Origin: Celerinatantimonas sp046054165
GTDB lineage: Bacteria; Pseudomonadota; Gammaproteobacteria; Enterobacterales; Celerinatantimonadaceae
Assembly: GCF_046054165.1 (NCBI RefSeq)
Contig: NZ_JBFNXK010000008.1
Span: 142,539 to 206,538, forward strand
Direction: 5' to 3'
Length of the DNA stretch: 64,000 nucleotides
Position 1 is the stretch's first letter. The number at the start of each line of letters is the position of its first letter. This document shows positions 24,084-32,233 of the stretch, piece after piece. The notes under the pieces are model-generated. The model searched no databases, was not told where the DNA came from, and saw only the letters and a list, made by a program, of their open reading frames with translations. Made by a program: the position numbers and the translations under genes.

Positions 24084-25544
24084 ATGAGCCCAACATCAAC
24101 AAATTGGTTTACCAATAAAGATCTCTTTCAATATGATCGTCAACAACTGAAAAGCCGGATTGTTCATATTGGATTTGGTGCATTTCACCGCGCCCATCAA
24201 GCGCTCATCACCCATGAGATGTTGAGTCAACAATCGTCTGACTGGGGGATCTGTGAAGTCAATCTGATGGGCTCAGAACAACTTATTCAGAACTTACGCC
24301 ATCAGGATCACTGCTATCACGTTTTAGAAAAAGGCCCTCAGGCCCAAACCTGTAAGACGATTGGCTCCGTTATTGAATCCCTTCATCCGGCATTTGACGG
24401 CCATCAGGCCATTATTGCCAAACTGGCTGAACCCCAAGTGGCCATCGTTTCCATGACCATTACGGAAAAAGGTTATTGCATCGCTCCGGCCACAGGGAAA
24501 CTCGATACAAACCATCCCTTAATTGCCCATGATTTAGCACATCCGGACGAACCTCAATCTGCAATCGGTTATATCGTCGCTGGACTCAGAGCTCGCCAAC
24601 AAGCAGGACTCGATGGATTCACCGTACTCTCTTGCGATAATGTGCAAGGGAACGGACATATCGTACAACAAGCCGTGCTCGATTATACGCAAAAAGTCTA
24701 TCCCGAACTGCTAGAATGGCTGAAACAACACGTCACCTTCCCCTGTACGATGGTAGACCGTATCGTTCCAGCCATGACCGATGAATCATTAGCTGAAATC
24801 ACAGCGATTATTGGTCAAGCCGATCCCTGTGCCATCGCTTGTGAACCGTTTCGGCAATGGGTCATTGAAGATAATTTCATCAAAGGTCATCCTGATTGGG
24901 ATTTAGCCGGGGCTGAGTTTGTAGATGATGTTGTTCCCTATGAAGCCATGAAATTACGAATGCTCAATGGTAGCCACTCGTTTCTGGCTTATCTCGGCTA
25001 TCTGGCCGGTTATCCTTATATTTCAGAAGCCATTGCCAATCCGGATTTTGAACGCTGTATCCGTCAGCTGATGCTCAAAGAACAGGTTCCCACATTATCA
25101 ATGCCCGATGACACCGATCTGGAAGCCTATGCTCAGGAGTTACTGGATCGCTTTGCCAACCCATCCATTCAGCACAAAACCTGGCAGATTGCTACCGACG
25201 GGAGCCAAAAATTACCGCCTCGTTTTTTAAATTCAATCCAATTCCATCTGGCCCACCACAGTGATTGTCGGCTACTCACTTTAGCAGTCGCTGGTTGGAT
25301 GCGTTATGTTGGCGGAATCGATGAATCCGGTCAGCCTATCGATATTCGCGATCCATTGGCCGATCGCTATCGCGAAATTGTTGCATCGACAGATGATGAT
25401 GAAAACCGAGTACTGGCACTGCTTGCTATTGATTCAATTTTTGGTCAGCAACTACCGACCCAGAAAACCTTTGTAGAATCAGTGATCAGTTGCTATATGA
25501 TGTTGAAAAACGACGGGGTAAAAGAAACCATTAAATGTTATTAG
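24084..25544 (+). CDS. uxuB: Fructuronate reductase UxuB
   Basis: NAD-dependent mannitol-dehydrogenase-family enzyme that reduces D-fructuronate to D-mannonate, the substrate of UxuA. It has 486 residues, as in E. coli. N-terminal Rossmann motif IVHIGFGAFHRAHQA (about 28-42); catalytic-type lysine region NGSHSFLAYLGYLAGY preceded by YEAMKLRMLNGSHS (about 290-306). ATG at 24084 has a strong AGGAGGG site. A UxuR-type operator overlaps codons 6-12. It is divergent from uxuR-uxuA, an arrangement unlike the E. coli uxuAB operon. Confidence 0.94.
   Translation: MSPTSTNWFTNKDLFQYDRQQLKSRIVHIGFGAFHRAHQALITHEMLSQQSSDWGICEVNLMGSEQLIQNLRHQDHCYHVLEKGPQAQTCKTIGSVIESLHPAFDGHQAIIAKLAEPQVAIVSMTITEKGYCIAPATGKLDTNHPLIAHDLAHPDEPQSAIGYIVAGLRARQQAGLDGFTVLSCDNVQGNGHIVQQAVLDYTQKVYPELLEWLKQHVTFPCTMVDRIVPAMTDESLAEITAIIGQADPCAIACEPFRQWVIEDNFIKGHPDWDLAGAEFVDDVVPYEAMKLRMLNGSHSFLAYLGYLAGYPYISEAIANPDFERCIRQLMLKEQVPTLSMPDDTDLEAYAQELLDRFANPSIQHKTWQIATDGSQKLPPRFLNSIQFHLAHHSDCRLLTLAVAGWMRYVGGIDESGQPIDIRDPLADRYREIVASTDDDENRVLALLAIDSIFGQQLPTQKTFVESVISCYMMLKNDGVKETIKCY
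24101..24119. promoter_or_regulatory. UxuR-like operator inside the uxuB coding region
   Basis: AAATTGGTTTACCAATAAA matches AAATTGGTnnACCAATTT in 16 of 18 positions. It begins 17 bases after the first base of the uxuB start codon and encodes TNWFTNK. At this place a repressor would block elongation or the start of translation-coupled transcription. Confidence 0.6.
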
Positions 25545-25587
25545 CCATGCAGCTCCGATTATCCGGCAGCCGTTAATCTCACGACTC

Positions 25588-25617
25588 ACAGGTTATGTGG
25601 ATATTCACATAACCTGT
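25588..25617. terminator. Hairpin between convergent uxuB and AEC transporter genes
   Basis: ACAGGTTATGTG and its perfect complement CACATAACCTGT around the loop GATATT. A stem of 12 base pairs between two convergent stops suggests a bidirectional transcription stop, although no T-run follows on either strand. Confidence 0.55.
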
Positions 25618-25631
25618 CATACCGCATCAGC

Positions 25632-26564
25632 CTATCCCGCCAACACAGTTCCCGGCAATTGATGTAGCGCCCACAACCAAAAGGGCCAAGCCAATAGACT
25701 CAGCAAACAACTGAGTAAGATCGCCGAACTCACCATTTCCGGATCACGGCCACTACTGCGGATCACCATATAAGCATTGATCCCAACCGGACAACTCGCC
25801 ATCACCACCAGCACTGAAGAGACCCCGACCGGCAGATGAAACAGATAATGGCTCACCAACATCACCATCAACGGTAAAACAATCAGTTTACATCCCACAA
25901 TCACCAGCACCTGTCGTTTCGCCTTGCGTAAAGAGATCCCCGCGAGTGACGACCCGAGAACCAGTAATGCACAAGGTAACGCCGCTCTCGCTCCCATTGA
26001 CAGCGTATCGGTCACCACCTGTGGCAGAGGGATCTGCAGTAAGTTCAACACCAATCCCGCAATCAAACTCGCAACGATCGGGTTTTTCAGCGTTTTTAAT
26101 AACGCATCGGCAATATCTTGGTGCTCCCCCTGCCCCCAGGAATCGGTCAAAAAATACATCGAAAAAAGTACCAGACTATGAAATGCAATAATCGGAAACG
26201 AATATTGCAGGGCGCTTTCACCAAAAATATGCACCACAACAGGAATACCGATGTATACCAGATTTGAAAACGAGCCGGCGAAACTTAATTCGGCACGAGC
26301 CGAGTTCTGACGTAAAAAGAAAAAACTCCCCCAAAACAACGCCCCCAACGGAATATAAAAAGATAACAACAACCCCCAGGCATGCGTCTTGGGAAGTCCG
26401 TGACTGTATATCCCCGTGAATAAAACACAAGGGAGCAAAATTTTAGCCGTAAGCTGCGTCACGCCCTGCTGCCAGCCCGGGGCTAACAACCAGCCACTTT
26501 TGGTAAGCCACCATCCCACTAAGGCAAGGCAAAATAACGGCAATACCAACAGAACAATATACAT
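25632..26564 (-). CDS. AEC (auxin efflux carrier) family transporter
   Basis: A 310-residue inner-membrane protein with about ten hydrophobic segments in the two inverted halves typical of AEC carriers (MYIVLLVLPLFCLALVGWWLTKSGWLL at the start; VVMASCPVGINAYMVIRS near the C-terminus). Family members move organic anions such as malate or amino acids. An upstream in-frame TTG exists at 26621, but the family N-terminus agrees with ATG 26564. No clear ribosome site is seen on this strand. It is downstream of the NUDIX gene in the same direction, with a spacer of 79 bases. Confidence 0.88.
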   Translation of the reverse strand: MYIVLLVLPLFCLALVGWWLTKSGWLLAPGWQQGVTQLTAKILLPCVLFTGIYSHGLPKTHAWGLLLSFYIPLGALFWGSFFFLRQNSARAELSFAGSFSNLVYIGIPVVVHIFGESALQYSFPIIAFHSLVLFSMYFLTDSWGQGEHQDIADALLKTLKNPIVASLIAGLVLNLLQIPLPQVVTDTLSMGARAALPCALLVLGSSLAGISLRKAKRQVLVIVGCKLIVLPLMVMLVSHYLFHLPVGVSSVLVVMASCPVGINAYMVIRSSGRDPEMVSSAILLSCLLSLLAWPFWLWALHQLPGTVLAG

Positions 26565-26643
26565 AAAAGGAGACCATCCTTGTTTGTGCACAGAAAAGGA
26601 AACGCGGAATTCCCGATGCAACGATCATGCTCAGCATAACGCG

Positions 26644-27159
26644 TTAAATCAAATCTCTTAATTGTGCCTGATAAAATGCCGTGATCGTTTTAGTATCATT
26701 GATCTCGCCACTGATAATCTGCTGCTTCATGGTTTCAGGGTGAAGAGATAACATCTCGATAATTTCATCTTCATCCTGATGTTTCGGAACTGACGACAGT
26801 TCACGCGCGACAAAGACATGTTGCACCTCATTGCAGAATCCCGGAGCAGGAAGCAATGTCCCCAAAAATTGCCACTGCTGGGCTTTTAACCCCACCTCTT
26901 CCGCTAATTCCCGTTGAGCACACAGCAGTGGATCTTCACCCTCTTCCATCGTTCCCGCCGGAAATTCAAGCAACCACTGCGATACGGCTGCTCGATATTG
27001 CCGTTCTAAAACCAGATCGCCTTGCGCATCGATCGGCACAATCACCACCGCCCCTGGGTGCTTTAACCAAGTCACATCACGTTCCACCCCATCAGGATGT
27101 CGCTGTTTTTGCTTAAGTACCTCAAAACGATGCCAACCAAACAGTTTTTCAATTGCCAT
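26644..27159 (-). CDS. NUDIX hydrolase (ADP-ribose pyrophosphatase-like)
   Basis: A 171-residue cytoplasmic pyrophosphohydrolase. The complete NUDIX box spans residues 69-91, with GTMEEGEDPLLCAQRELAEEVGL fitting GX5EX7REUXEEXGU. The preceding LERQYRAAVSQWLLEFPAG is characteristic of the ADP-sugar subgroup (NudF/NudE-like). ATG at 27159. It lies upstream of the AEC gene. The true substrate (ADP-ribose or another nucleotide sugar) is not certain. Confidence 0.9.
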   Translation of the reverse strand: MAIEKLFGWHRFEVLKQKQRHPDGVERDVTWLKHPGAVVIVPIDAQGDLVLERQYRAAVSQWLLEFPAGTMEEGEDPLLCAQRELAEEVGLKAQQWQFLGTLLPAPGFCNEVQHVFVARELSSVPKHQDEDEIIEMLSLHPETMKQQIISGEINDTKTITAFYQAQLRDLI

Positions 27160-27405
27160 GAGAACCTCTCACCTTTTTTATCAATATATATCTTACTATA
27201 ATGACCTTGTTCTACAGATGCGACCGCTCGAGGCTATCGCATCCAAGCGACCTCTATATACGATCCACAGCCATTCAAACAATCAATTTTTAATTATGCA
27301 TCAACTACATAGCCGTTACTAAAAATTTCATATAATCACACCGCGATGAACTTAAGTCGCTATGTTAGGATAAAAAAAGCATTTATTCAGGTTTAAGGAA
27401 TGGAC

Positions 27406-28158
27406 GTGAAACATTTATTTAAATGGCTCGCTGGAGTCTCATTATTACTGACATGGCTCATCACACAGAATGCAGTGGCTGCCCAAAACGACCATGATAT
27501 AGCCGCGCAGGTGGCCTCCGGCAAAATACAGTTAGCCGTGATCGGTGCCGGAAGCCTTGGCAGCTCTGTCGGTTCTGCTTGGGTACGAGCTGGCTATAAA
27601 GTGATGTTTTCAACCCGGCATCCGGACGAACTACACGCGCTGACGCAAAAACTAGGGCCAAACGCCCTCATTGGAACACCTGAACAAGCCGCGTCATTTG
27701 GGCAAATTGTCTTGCTGGCCGTACCTTATAAAGCCATCCCGCAAGTGTCTCATGATTATGCCACCCAGCTGAAAGGAAAAATTATGCTGGATGCCACCAA
27801 CTCCTGGTGGTCCGGCCGCTATGCCATTGTCAAAGAGGCCCTCAAAGATGGCGATGGCGTCGTGAATCAGCGATATTTTAAAGGCGTTCGACTCGTCCGG
27901 GCTTTCAGTGCCGTTGATGCCACGGTCATTGCCGCCTCTTCCGAAGGCAAACGCCCACCGGCTGGAGTTCCTCTCGCCAGTAATGATCCACAAGCCATGC
28001 AAATTGCGGCCGAATTAGTCAAAGCGGCAGGCTGTGTCCCAGTGATTGTCGGTGATTTACAAGCGGGTCGCAGTTTTGAACATAAACATAAAGGCTTTCG
28101 GGCCAATACCACCCCTGAAAAATTACGGAAAATTCTCAAGCTCCCAGCGAATCATTGA
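27406..28158 (+). CDS. Exported NAD(P)-binding protein of the F420 oxidoreductase family
   Basis: A 251-residue protein. An N-terminal signal peptide is evident (MKHLFKWLAGVSLLLTWLITQNAVAA, cleavage before QN), followed by a Rossmann domain IQLAVIGAGSLGSSVGSAWVRAGYKVMFSTRHP like NADPH-dependent F420 reductases, LLAVPYKAIPQV, MLDATNSW and a C-terminal AGRSFEHKHKGFR. ATG at 27400 directly abuts AAGGA, whereas GTG at 27406 has proper spacing and gives a normal signal-peptide start, so I prefer it. A dinucleotide-binding enzyme sent to the periplasm is unusual; the substrate is unknown. Confidence 0.75.
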   Translation: MKHLFKWLAGVSLLLTWLITQNAVAAQNDHDIAAQVASGKIQLAVIGAGSLGSSVGSAWVRAGYKVMFSTRHPDELHALTQKLGPNALIGTPEQAASFGQIVLLAVPYKAIPQVSHDYATQLKGKIMLDATNSWWSGRYAIVKEALKDGDGVVNQRYFKGVRLVRAFSAVDATVIAASSEGKRPPAGVPLASNDPQAMQIAAELVKAAGCVPVIVGDLQAGRSFEHKHKGFRANTTPEKLRKILKLPANH

Positions 28159-28165
28159 TCTCGAT

Positions 28166-28196
28166 AGCTCAGCGATGCACTCGCTGAGCTTTTATT
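28166..28196 (+). terminator. Rho-independent terminator
   Basis: AGCTCAGCGA, loop TGCAC, TCGCTGAGCT, followed by TTTATT. It lies eight bases after the stop of the exported Rossmann protein gene and is in the right direction to end its transcript. Confidence 0.85.
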
Positions 28197-28291
28197 GAGC
28201 CACAGTTTCGATTTATTTCAAAAGAATAGAACCGTTTAGCGCGGCGCCCAATAGCCATGGACATTGTCATTCCACAAGATGCGAAGGTTTG

Positions 28292-28768
28292 TTATGCCAA
28301 TTCCGGTATTTGCCCAACATCCACCCATTGAGCCTGACAAATGTCAGCTAACCGCTGCGGCGTAATCCGAACTCCCGAATTACGACTGCCCCCGGCCGGT
28401 AGAATTTCAAAATGAGCTTGCAGACTCTGGTCGCAAAATACCTGCACCCCGGATTTAGCCGCAAAGGGACAGACGCCCCCCGGAACGAAGCCGGTCAACG
28501 GTTCAACCTCTTCAGCTTTAAGCATTCGGGGTTTAACGCCAAAACGCTGTTTAAATTTACTATTATGCAATCGACTATCCCCGGCCATAACCAACAGGAT
28601 CACCGCCTCCCCGACTTTCAATGATAACGTCTTGGCAATTTGTCCGGGGGTCACGCCAAAAGCATTCGCCGCTTCAGCAACGGTCGCCGTGGATTGGCTC
28701 AACTCAGAAACCGCTAAATCAGGAGCATGTTGGGCAAGAAATGATTGAACACGTTCACTACTGGTCAT
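28292..28768 (-). CDS. YbaK/EbsC-family aminoacyl-tRNA deacylase
   Basis: A 158-residue trans-editing enzyme family member that hydrolyses wrongly charged tRNA such as Cys-tRNA(Pro). The sequence shows SQSTATVAEAANAFGVTPGQIAKTLSLKV, SKFKQRFGVKPRMLKAEEVEPLTGFVPGGVCPFA and GSRNSGVRITPQRL, all typical of the INS/YbaK fold, with the invariant lysine in IAKTL. The frame stays open to 28912, but AAGGACA before ATG 28768 and the family length fix the shorter start. Monocistronic by position. Confidence 0.9.
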   Translation of the reverse strand: MTSSERVQSFLAQHAPDLAVSELSQSTATVAEAANAFGVTPGQIAKTLSLKVGEAVILLVMAGDSRLHNSKFKQRFGVKPRMLKAEEVEPLTGFVPGGVCPFAAKSGVQVFCDQSLQAHFEILPAGGSRNSGVRITPQRLADICQAQWVDVGQIPELA

Positions 28769-28995
28769 CCGACTGTCCTTGGTTAATCTCATCAGGTGCG
28801 ATTGCCGGCTAAAATCAGGAATAGTTGAACTCGTTCCTCCTGCAATCGCGTAATTTTCCACTATAAAAGAGAAACTCAAGTGTTCGCAAGTTTCAGTGAC
28901 TCTATTGCACATCTAGAAATAAATTTATCAACATCAGGGCTTGCCAAACCATCCCGTAATCCTGATTATTTAATTTTGTATCGTGTGGACCCATT

Positions 28996-29610
28996 ATGAA
29001 TCCATTTGTATTTACACTGACTTTTGTCAGTGGCTTTAGCATTATGGCGGTGGAGCTTCTGGGTGGCCGACTCTTGGCCCCCTATTTTGGTAGCAGCGTC
29101 TATGTTTGGGGCAGCATCATCACCATTTTTATGATCGCGCTATCGGCCGGTTATCTACTTGGAGGACACTGGTCCATGCATCATCCATCCCTGCGTAAAT
29201 TTAGTTTCTGTTATCTGGCCGGGGCCCTCACACTGCTCCCGTTGGTGCTTTTGGGGGACCCCATCATGAATCAGGTATTCTTATATATTCATGATCCTCG
29301 CTATGGTTCGCTGCTCGCGGCATTGCTGCTATTTTTCCTACCCACGCTGATTCTGGGAATGATTGCCCCCTATTCCGTGCGCCTGCTGGTCACCGATTCC
29401 GAATCCAGTGGGAAAACAGCGGGAAAACTCTACTTCATTTCAACCCTCGGCAGTGCTCTGGGCACGCTGGCGACCTCGTTTTATCTGGTGTTATGGTTTG
29501 ATATCAATACCATTCTATTCACTCTTATTGGGATCTTATGCTTGGCTGGGGTCATAGCCTATACCTTCCCCATGCGGCACAAATTATTCAGGGAAAATTA
29601 TGAAGCCTAA
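28996..29610 (+). CDS. Membrane half of a split MFS/spermidine-synthase-like system
   Basis: A 204-residue integral membrane protein with about six hydrophobic segments. Sequence FVSGFSIMAVELLGGRLLAPYFGSSVYVWGSIITIFMIALSAGYLLGG and YFISTLGSALGTLATSFYLV are the hallmark of the membrane region found in fused MFS/spermidine synthase proteins. Here that region is a separate gene, overlapping the next gene by 11 bases. In other bacteria the two parts form one polypeptide. The biochemical role is not known. Confidence 0.82.
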   Translation: MNPFVFTLTFVSGFSIMAVELLGGRLLAPYFGSSVYVWGSIITIFMIALSAGYLLGGHWSMHHPSLRKFSFCYLAGALTLLPLVLLGDPIMNQVFLYIHDPRYGSLLAALLLFFLPTLILGMIAPYSVRLLVTDSESSGKTAGKLYFISTLGSALGTLATSFYLVLWFDINTILFTLIGILCLAGVIAYTFPMRHKLFRENYEA

Positions 29611-30499
29611 ACTGTTCCTAAAAACCACGATGCTGGCTATTTTTGCCTCAATCCTCAGTAGCAACGCCCAAAGCAAGGTCATTCATCATGAGCGTTCCCT
29701 GTATCGGGATCTGACCGTAACCGAACAACATGGCCTACGTTGCCTACAATTTAATGCCGTACGCGGTGACCACATCCAAACCTGTCAGTATCTTGATGCA
29801 GACGATCCTCGACTGGTCTTTCACTATACCCGAATGAGTTTAGCGGGATTATTGCTGGATCCTCAGCCACGACGGATCCTGATTGTCGGCCTGGGAGGCG
29901 GCTCACTTCCCACCGTACTTCATCAGTTGTATCCAAAGGCCAGCATAGATATCGTCGAACTGGATCCAGCGGTCGTCAAAGTGGCTCATGACTATTTTCA
30001 TTTTACCGAAAGCGATAAAATGACCGTGCACGTCGCTGACGCCCGTGTTTTTATCAAACGAGCAGGCCTTGCCGGAAACCATTACGATTTCATTCTTCTG
30101 GATGCTTTCAATGGTGATTACATTCCTGAACATTTAATGACGAAAGAGTTTTTAGAAGAGACCCGACAATTAATGAGTCCCGATGGGATCGTCGTCGCCA
30201 ATACCTTCTCGACCAGTAAACTCTATGCTTACGAGTCAGTCACTTATCGACAAGTTTTCGGCACTTTCTACAACTTTAAAATCCCCTCGCAATCGGGCAA
30301 TCGAATCATTATCGCGAGTAAGCAGCCCTTATTGGATCAAAAGGCCTTAAAGGCCCGAGCCGAAACACTGGAAAAACCACTGGCAACTTATGGTGTATCG
30401 ATTAAACGTTTTCCACATTACCTCTCAACCAAGGCTGACTGGAAAACAGACGTTCCGCCATTAACCGACCAATATTCCCCGGCGAATTTGCTACGTTAG
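29600..30499 (+). CDS. Spermidine-synthase-like protein with signal peptide
   Basis: A 299-residue protein with a signal peptide (MKPKLFLKTTMLAIFASILSSNAQS) and a SpeE-like domain: RILIVGLGGGSLPTVLHQLYP (nucleotide motif, about 93-113), DIVELDPAVVKVAHDYF, VHVADARVFIKRA and YDFILLDAFNGDYIPEHLMT. The glycine loop and the acidic residue of the ribose site are kept, so binding of a methionine-type cofactor is plausible. Export of such a domain is odd, because S-adenosyl compounds are cytoplasmic. It overlaps the membrane partner gene by 11 bases and is surely co-translated with it. Confidence 0.8.
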   Translation: MKPKLFLKTTMLAIFASILSSNAQSKVIHHERSLYRDLTVTEQHGLRCLQFNAVRGDHIQTCQYLDADDPRLVFHYTRMSLAGLLLDPQPRRILIVGLGGGSLPTVLHQLYPKASIDIVELDPAVVKVAHDYFHFTESDKMTVHVADARVFIKRAGLAGNHYDFILLDAFNGDYIPEHLMTKEFLEETRQLMSPDGIVVANTFSTSKLYAYESVTYRQVFGTFYNFKIPSQSGNRIIIASKQPLLDQKALKARAETLEKPLATYGVSIKRFPHYLSTKADWKTDVPPLTDQYSPANLLR

Positions 30500-30506
30500 A
30501 CAAAAA

Positions 30507-30531
30507 CGGCGACCCGAAGGTCGCCGCAGTC
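30507..30531 (-). terminator. Rho-independent terminator of the iron-ADH gene
   Basis: On the minus strand CGGCGACC-TTCG-GGTCGCCG is followed by TTTTTG. It lies just beyond the stop of the iron-type alcohol dehydrogenase gene. The hairpin may also stop transcripts from the convergent spermidine-synthase-like gene. Confidence 0.75.
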
Positions 30532-30549
30532 ATCCGTATTCACACAAGC

Positions 30550-31716
30550 TTAGAAGCAAGCTTCCAGGATCTGCTCGATATCTTCTTGCGTCACCGTTTG
30601 ATAGCTATTGCCCAAAATGAGGGTCGATGCTGCAATTTTAGGTAACATCTCACGAGTCGCGCCCAGTTCCCGCAACGAAGTAACGATGCCACACTCTTTA
30701 GCAAATGCTTCCAGGGCATCGATACCTTCCAGCGCGATCACATCTTTGGTTTTGCCTTCCGCTGAAATGCCCCAAACCTGCGTTGCGAAACGAACAAATT
30801 TATCCACACCACCGCTATAAATATGCCGATAGTAAGGCATTGAGATCGCCGCCAACCCCATTCCATGAGAACAATCGGTATAGGCGCCCAGTTGATGTTC
30901 GATCATATGCACCTGCCAATCCTGAGATTTAGACAGCCCGGTCATGGTGTTCAGGGCGAGTGTCGCATTCCACATCAGGTTACTACGCGCTTCGTAATCC
31001 TGAGGATTTTTTAGTGCAACCCGCAAATTATCAATCGATGATTTCAGCAAGCTTTCAATCACATAATCGGTCGTGTTCGCCCCTTCATCTGAAAAATACT
31101 GTTCCATCAGGTGTGACATCGTATCGAAGACCCCACTAACCATCTGATATTCCGACACAGAGAAGGTATATTCCGGATTCAAGATCGAGAATTTAGGATT
31201 CACAAATGGTGGAAAAATACGCCCGGCTTTATTTTTGCTCGCTTCGTGAGTAATCACCGAACCACCGTTCATTTCAGAACCGGTTCCCACCATCGTCAAG
31301 ATCGAAGCCACTGGAACAACTTCATTATCGACATCCTGAAACTCCACCCAATATTTCTGAAAGGGATCATCTTTACAATAAGCCGAAACAGAGATCCCTT
31401 TCGCACAATCGATCACCGAACCACCGCCCACCGCTAGGATCAGGCTCACGTGATGATCACGAACCAGTTTCGAACCTTCCATCAGTTTGTCATAAGTTGG
31501 ATTAGGCATTACTCCTGAGAGTTCAACTACTTTTTTACCGGCTTCTTTCAAAATAGTGGTCACTTGATCATACAGGCCATTTTTCTTAATGGCGTTGCGA
31601 CCGTAAACCAACATCACGGTTTCACCGTAATTTTTCAGTTCATCCGACAGTTTTGACAAGGAGTCTTTGCCGAAATGAATCGTAGTCGGGTTATAGTATG
31701 AGAAATCAAGTTGCAT
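30550..31716 (-). CDS. Iron-containing alcohol dehydrogenase (butanol dehydrogenase/YqhD-like)
   Basis: A 388-residue NAD(P)H-dependent alcohol/aldehyde oxidoreductase of the type III family. Nucleotide motif LILAVGGGSVIDCAKGISV; TMVGTGSEMNGGSVITHE; metal ligands in VFDTMSHLMEQYF and HQLGAYTDCSHGMGLAAISMPYYRH. The frame is open to 31776, but ATG 31716, preceded by AAGGAAG, gives the family-length N-terminus MQLDFSYYNPTTIHFGKDS. It probably reduces aldehydes during fermentation or detoxification. It stands alone; the physiological substrate is not clear. Confidence 0.9.
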   Translation of the reverse strand: MQLDFSYYNPTTIHFGKDSLSKLSDELKNYGETVMLVYGRNAIKKNGLYDQVTTILKEAGKKVVELSGVMPNPTYDKLMEGSKLVRDHHVSLILAVGGGSVIDCAKGISVSAYCKDDPFQKYWVEFQDVDNEVVPVASILTMVGTGSEMNGGSVITHEASKNKAGRIFPPFVNPKFSILNPEYTFSVSEYQMVSGVFDTMSHLMEQYFSDEGANTTDYVIESLLKSSIDNLRVALKNPQDYEARSNLMWNATLALNTMTGLSKSQDWQVHMIEHQLGAYTDCSHGMGLAAISMPYYRHIYSGGVDKFVRFATQVWGISAEGKTKDVIALEGIDALEAFAKECGIVTSLRELGATREMLPKIAASTLILGNSYQTVTQEDIEQILEACF

Positions 31717-31826
31717 AATAAACTTCCTTCTTGGACGTGATACTCTCAATATAGATGTATCCGCGCTCCCCATCATGCGGGTTGCTCATAGCCAGCTAGG
31801 CCAATATTCCGTTTAGGGATAACACT

Positions 31827-32093
31827 CTAAATTAAGAGTTTCCTCATCGTTTCCATACTCGGACGATAAGGCGTATAGAATAATAGGATCTCGTTCGCCG
31901 ATGTATCGACCAATGGACCAAGTTGAATCGTTTGCCCCGTGTCCGACACTGCGCCCAAACACGGGGAACCAGCATTTTTTAGATTGACGACTGCACGTAA
32001 AAGATGCTCGTTACGAAGTGTTGATATTGTAACGTCAGCAAGTCGAATATAAATATACGATGCGCTATCATTATTGCCTAATCGTATAAATGA
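31827..32093 (-). other. Open frame without a start codon, possible gene remnant
   Basis: An 88-codon open stretch on the minus strand, with protein-like composition (for example RLADVTISTLRNEHLLRAV and EILLFYTPYRPSMETMRKLL) and no ATG, GTG or TTG near its 5' end. A short ATG frame with a possible AGG site enters from another frame at 32071. This could be a decayed gene or a frameshifted small gene. I do not recognise the family. It overlaps the nested palindrome at 32073-32110. Confidence 0.2.
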
Positions 32094-32110
32094 TTATACT
32101 GTTAGGCAAT
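32073..32110. repeat. Nested palindrome, 38 bp
   Basis: Outer arms ATTGCCTAA/TTAGGCAAT and inner arms GTATAA/TTATAC around ATGA, with only a TC/TG mismatch between the layers. It lies in the roughly 440-base spacer between the iron-ADH and the end of the thi operon. It could be an operator for an iron-ADH promoter or a transcription-stop stem; it lacks a T-run. Confidence 0.5.
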
Positions 32111-32155
32111 CTTTCTATGTTTAGTCGGGTGGGAGAAATCATCCGAAGGTCAAAT

Positions 32156-32233
32156 TCAAATACGCTGATTAATGGCAAACTGCGCCAATAAAACCCTATC
32201 AGCTAGACAAACGCCATCAACGTGAAGTTTCAC
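32156..32233 (-). pseudogene. Possible thiS remnant after thiF
   Basis: A 25-codon frame, GTG start within the end of thiF, encoding VKLHVDGVCLADRVLLAQFAINQRI. The beginning resembles a ThiS N-terminus and the end resembles the ThiS A(V/I)NxxIV segment, but the 35-40 further residues and the C-terminal Gly-Gly needed for sulfur transfer are absent. Read as the debris of thiS where thiSGH were lost. A chance frame cannot be excluded. Confidence 0.3.

Noticed and set aside
29590..29620. Frameshift explanation for the split spermidine-synthase-like genes
   Set aside because: The second gene has its own start and a proper signal peptide, and the two overlap by 11 bases, so two real genes fit better than a broken fusion.
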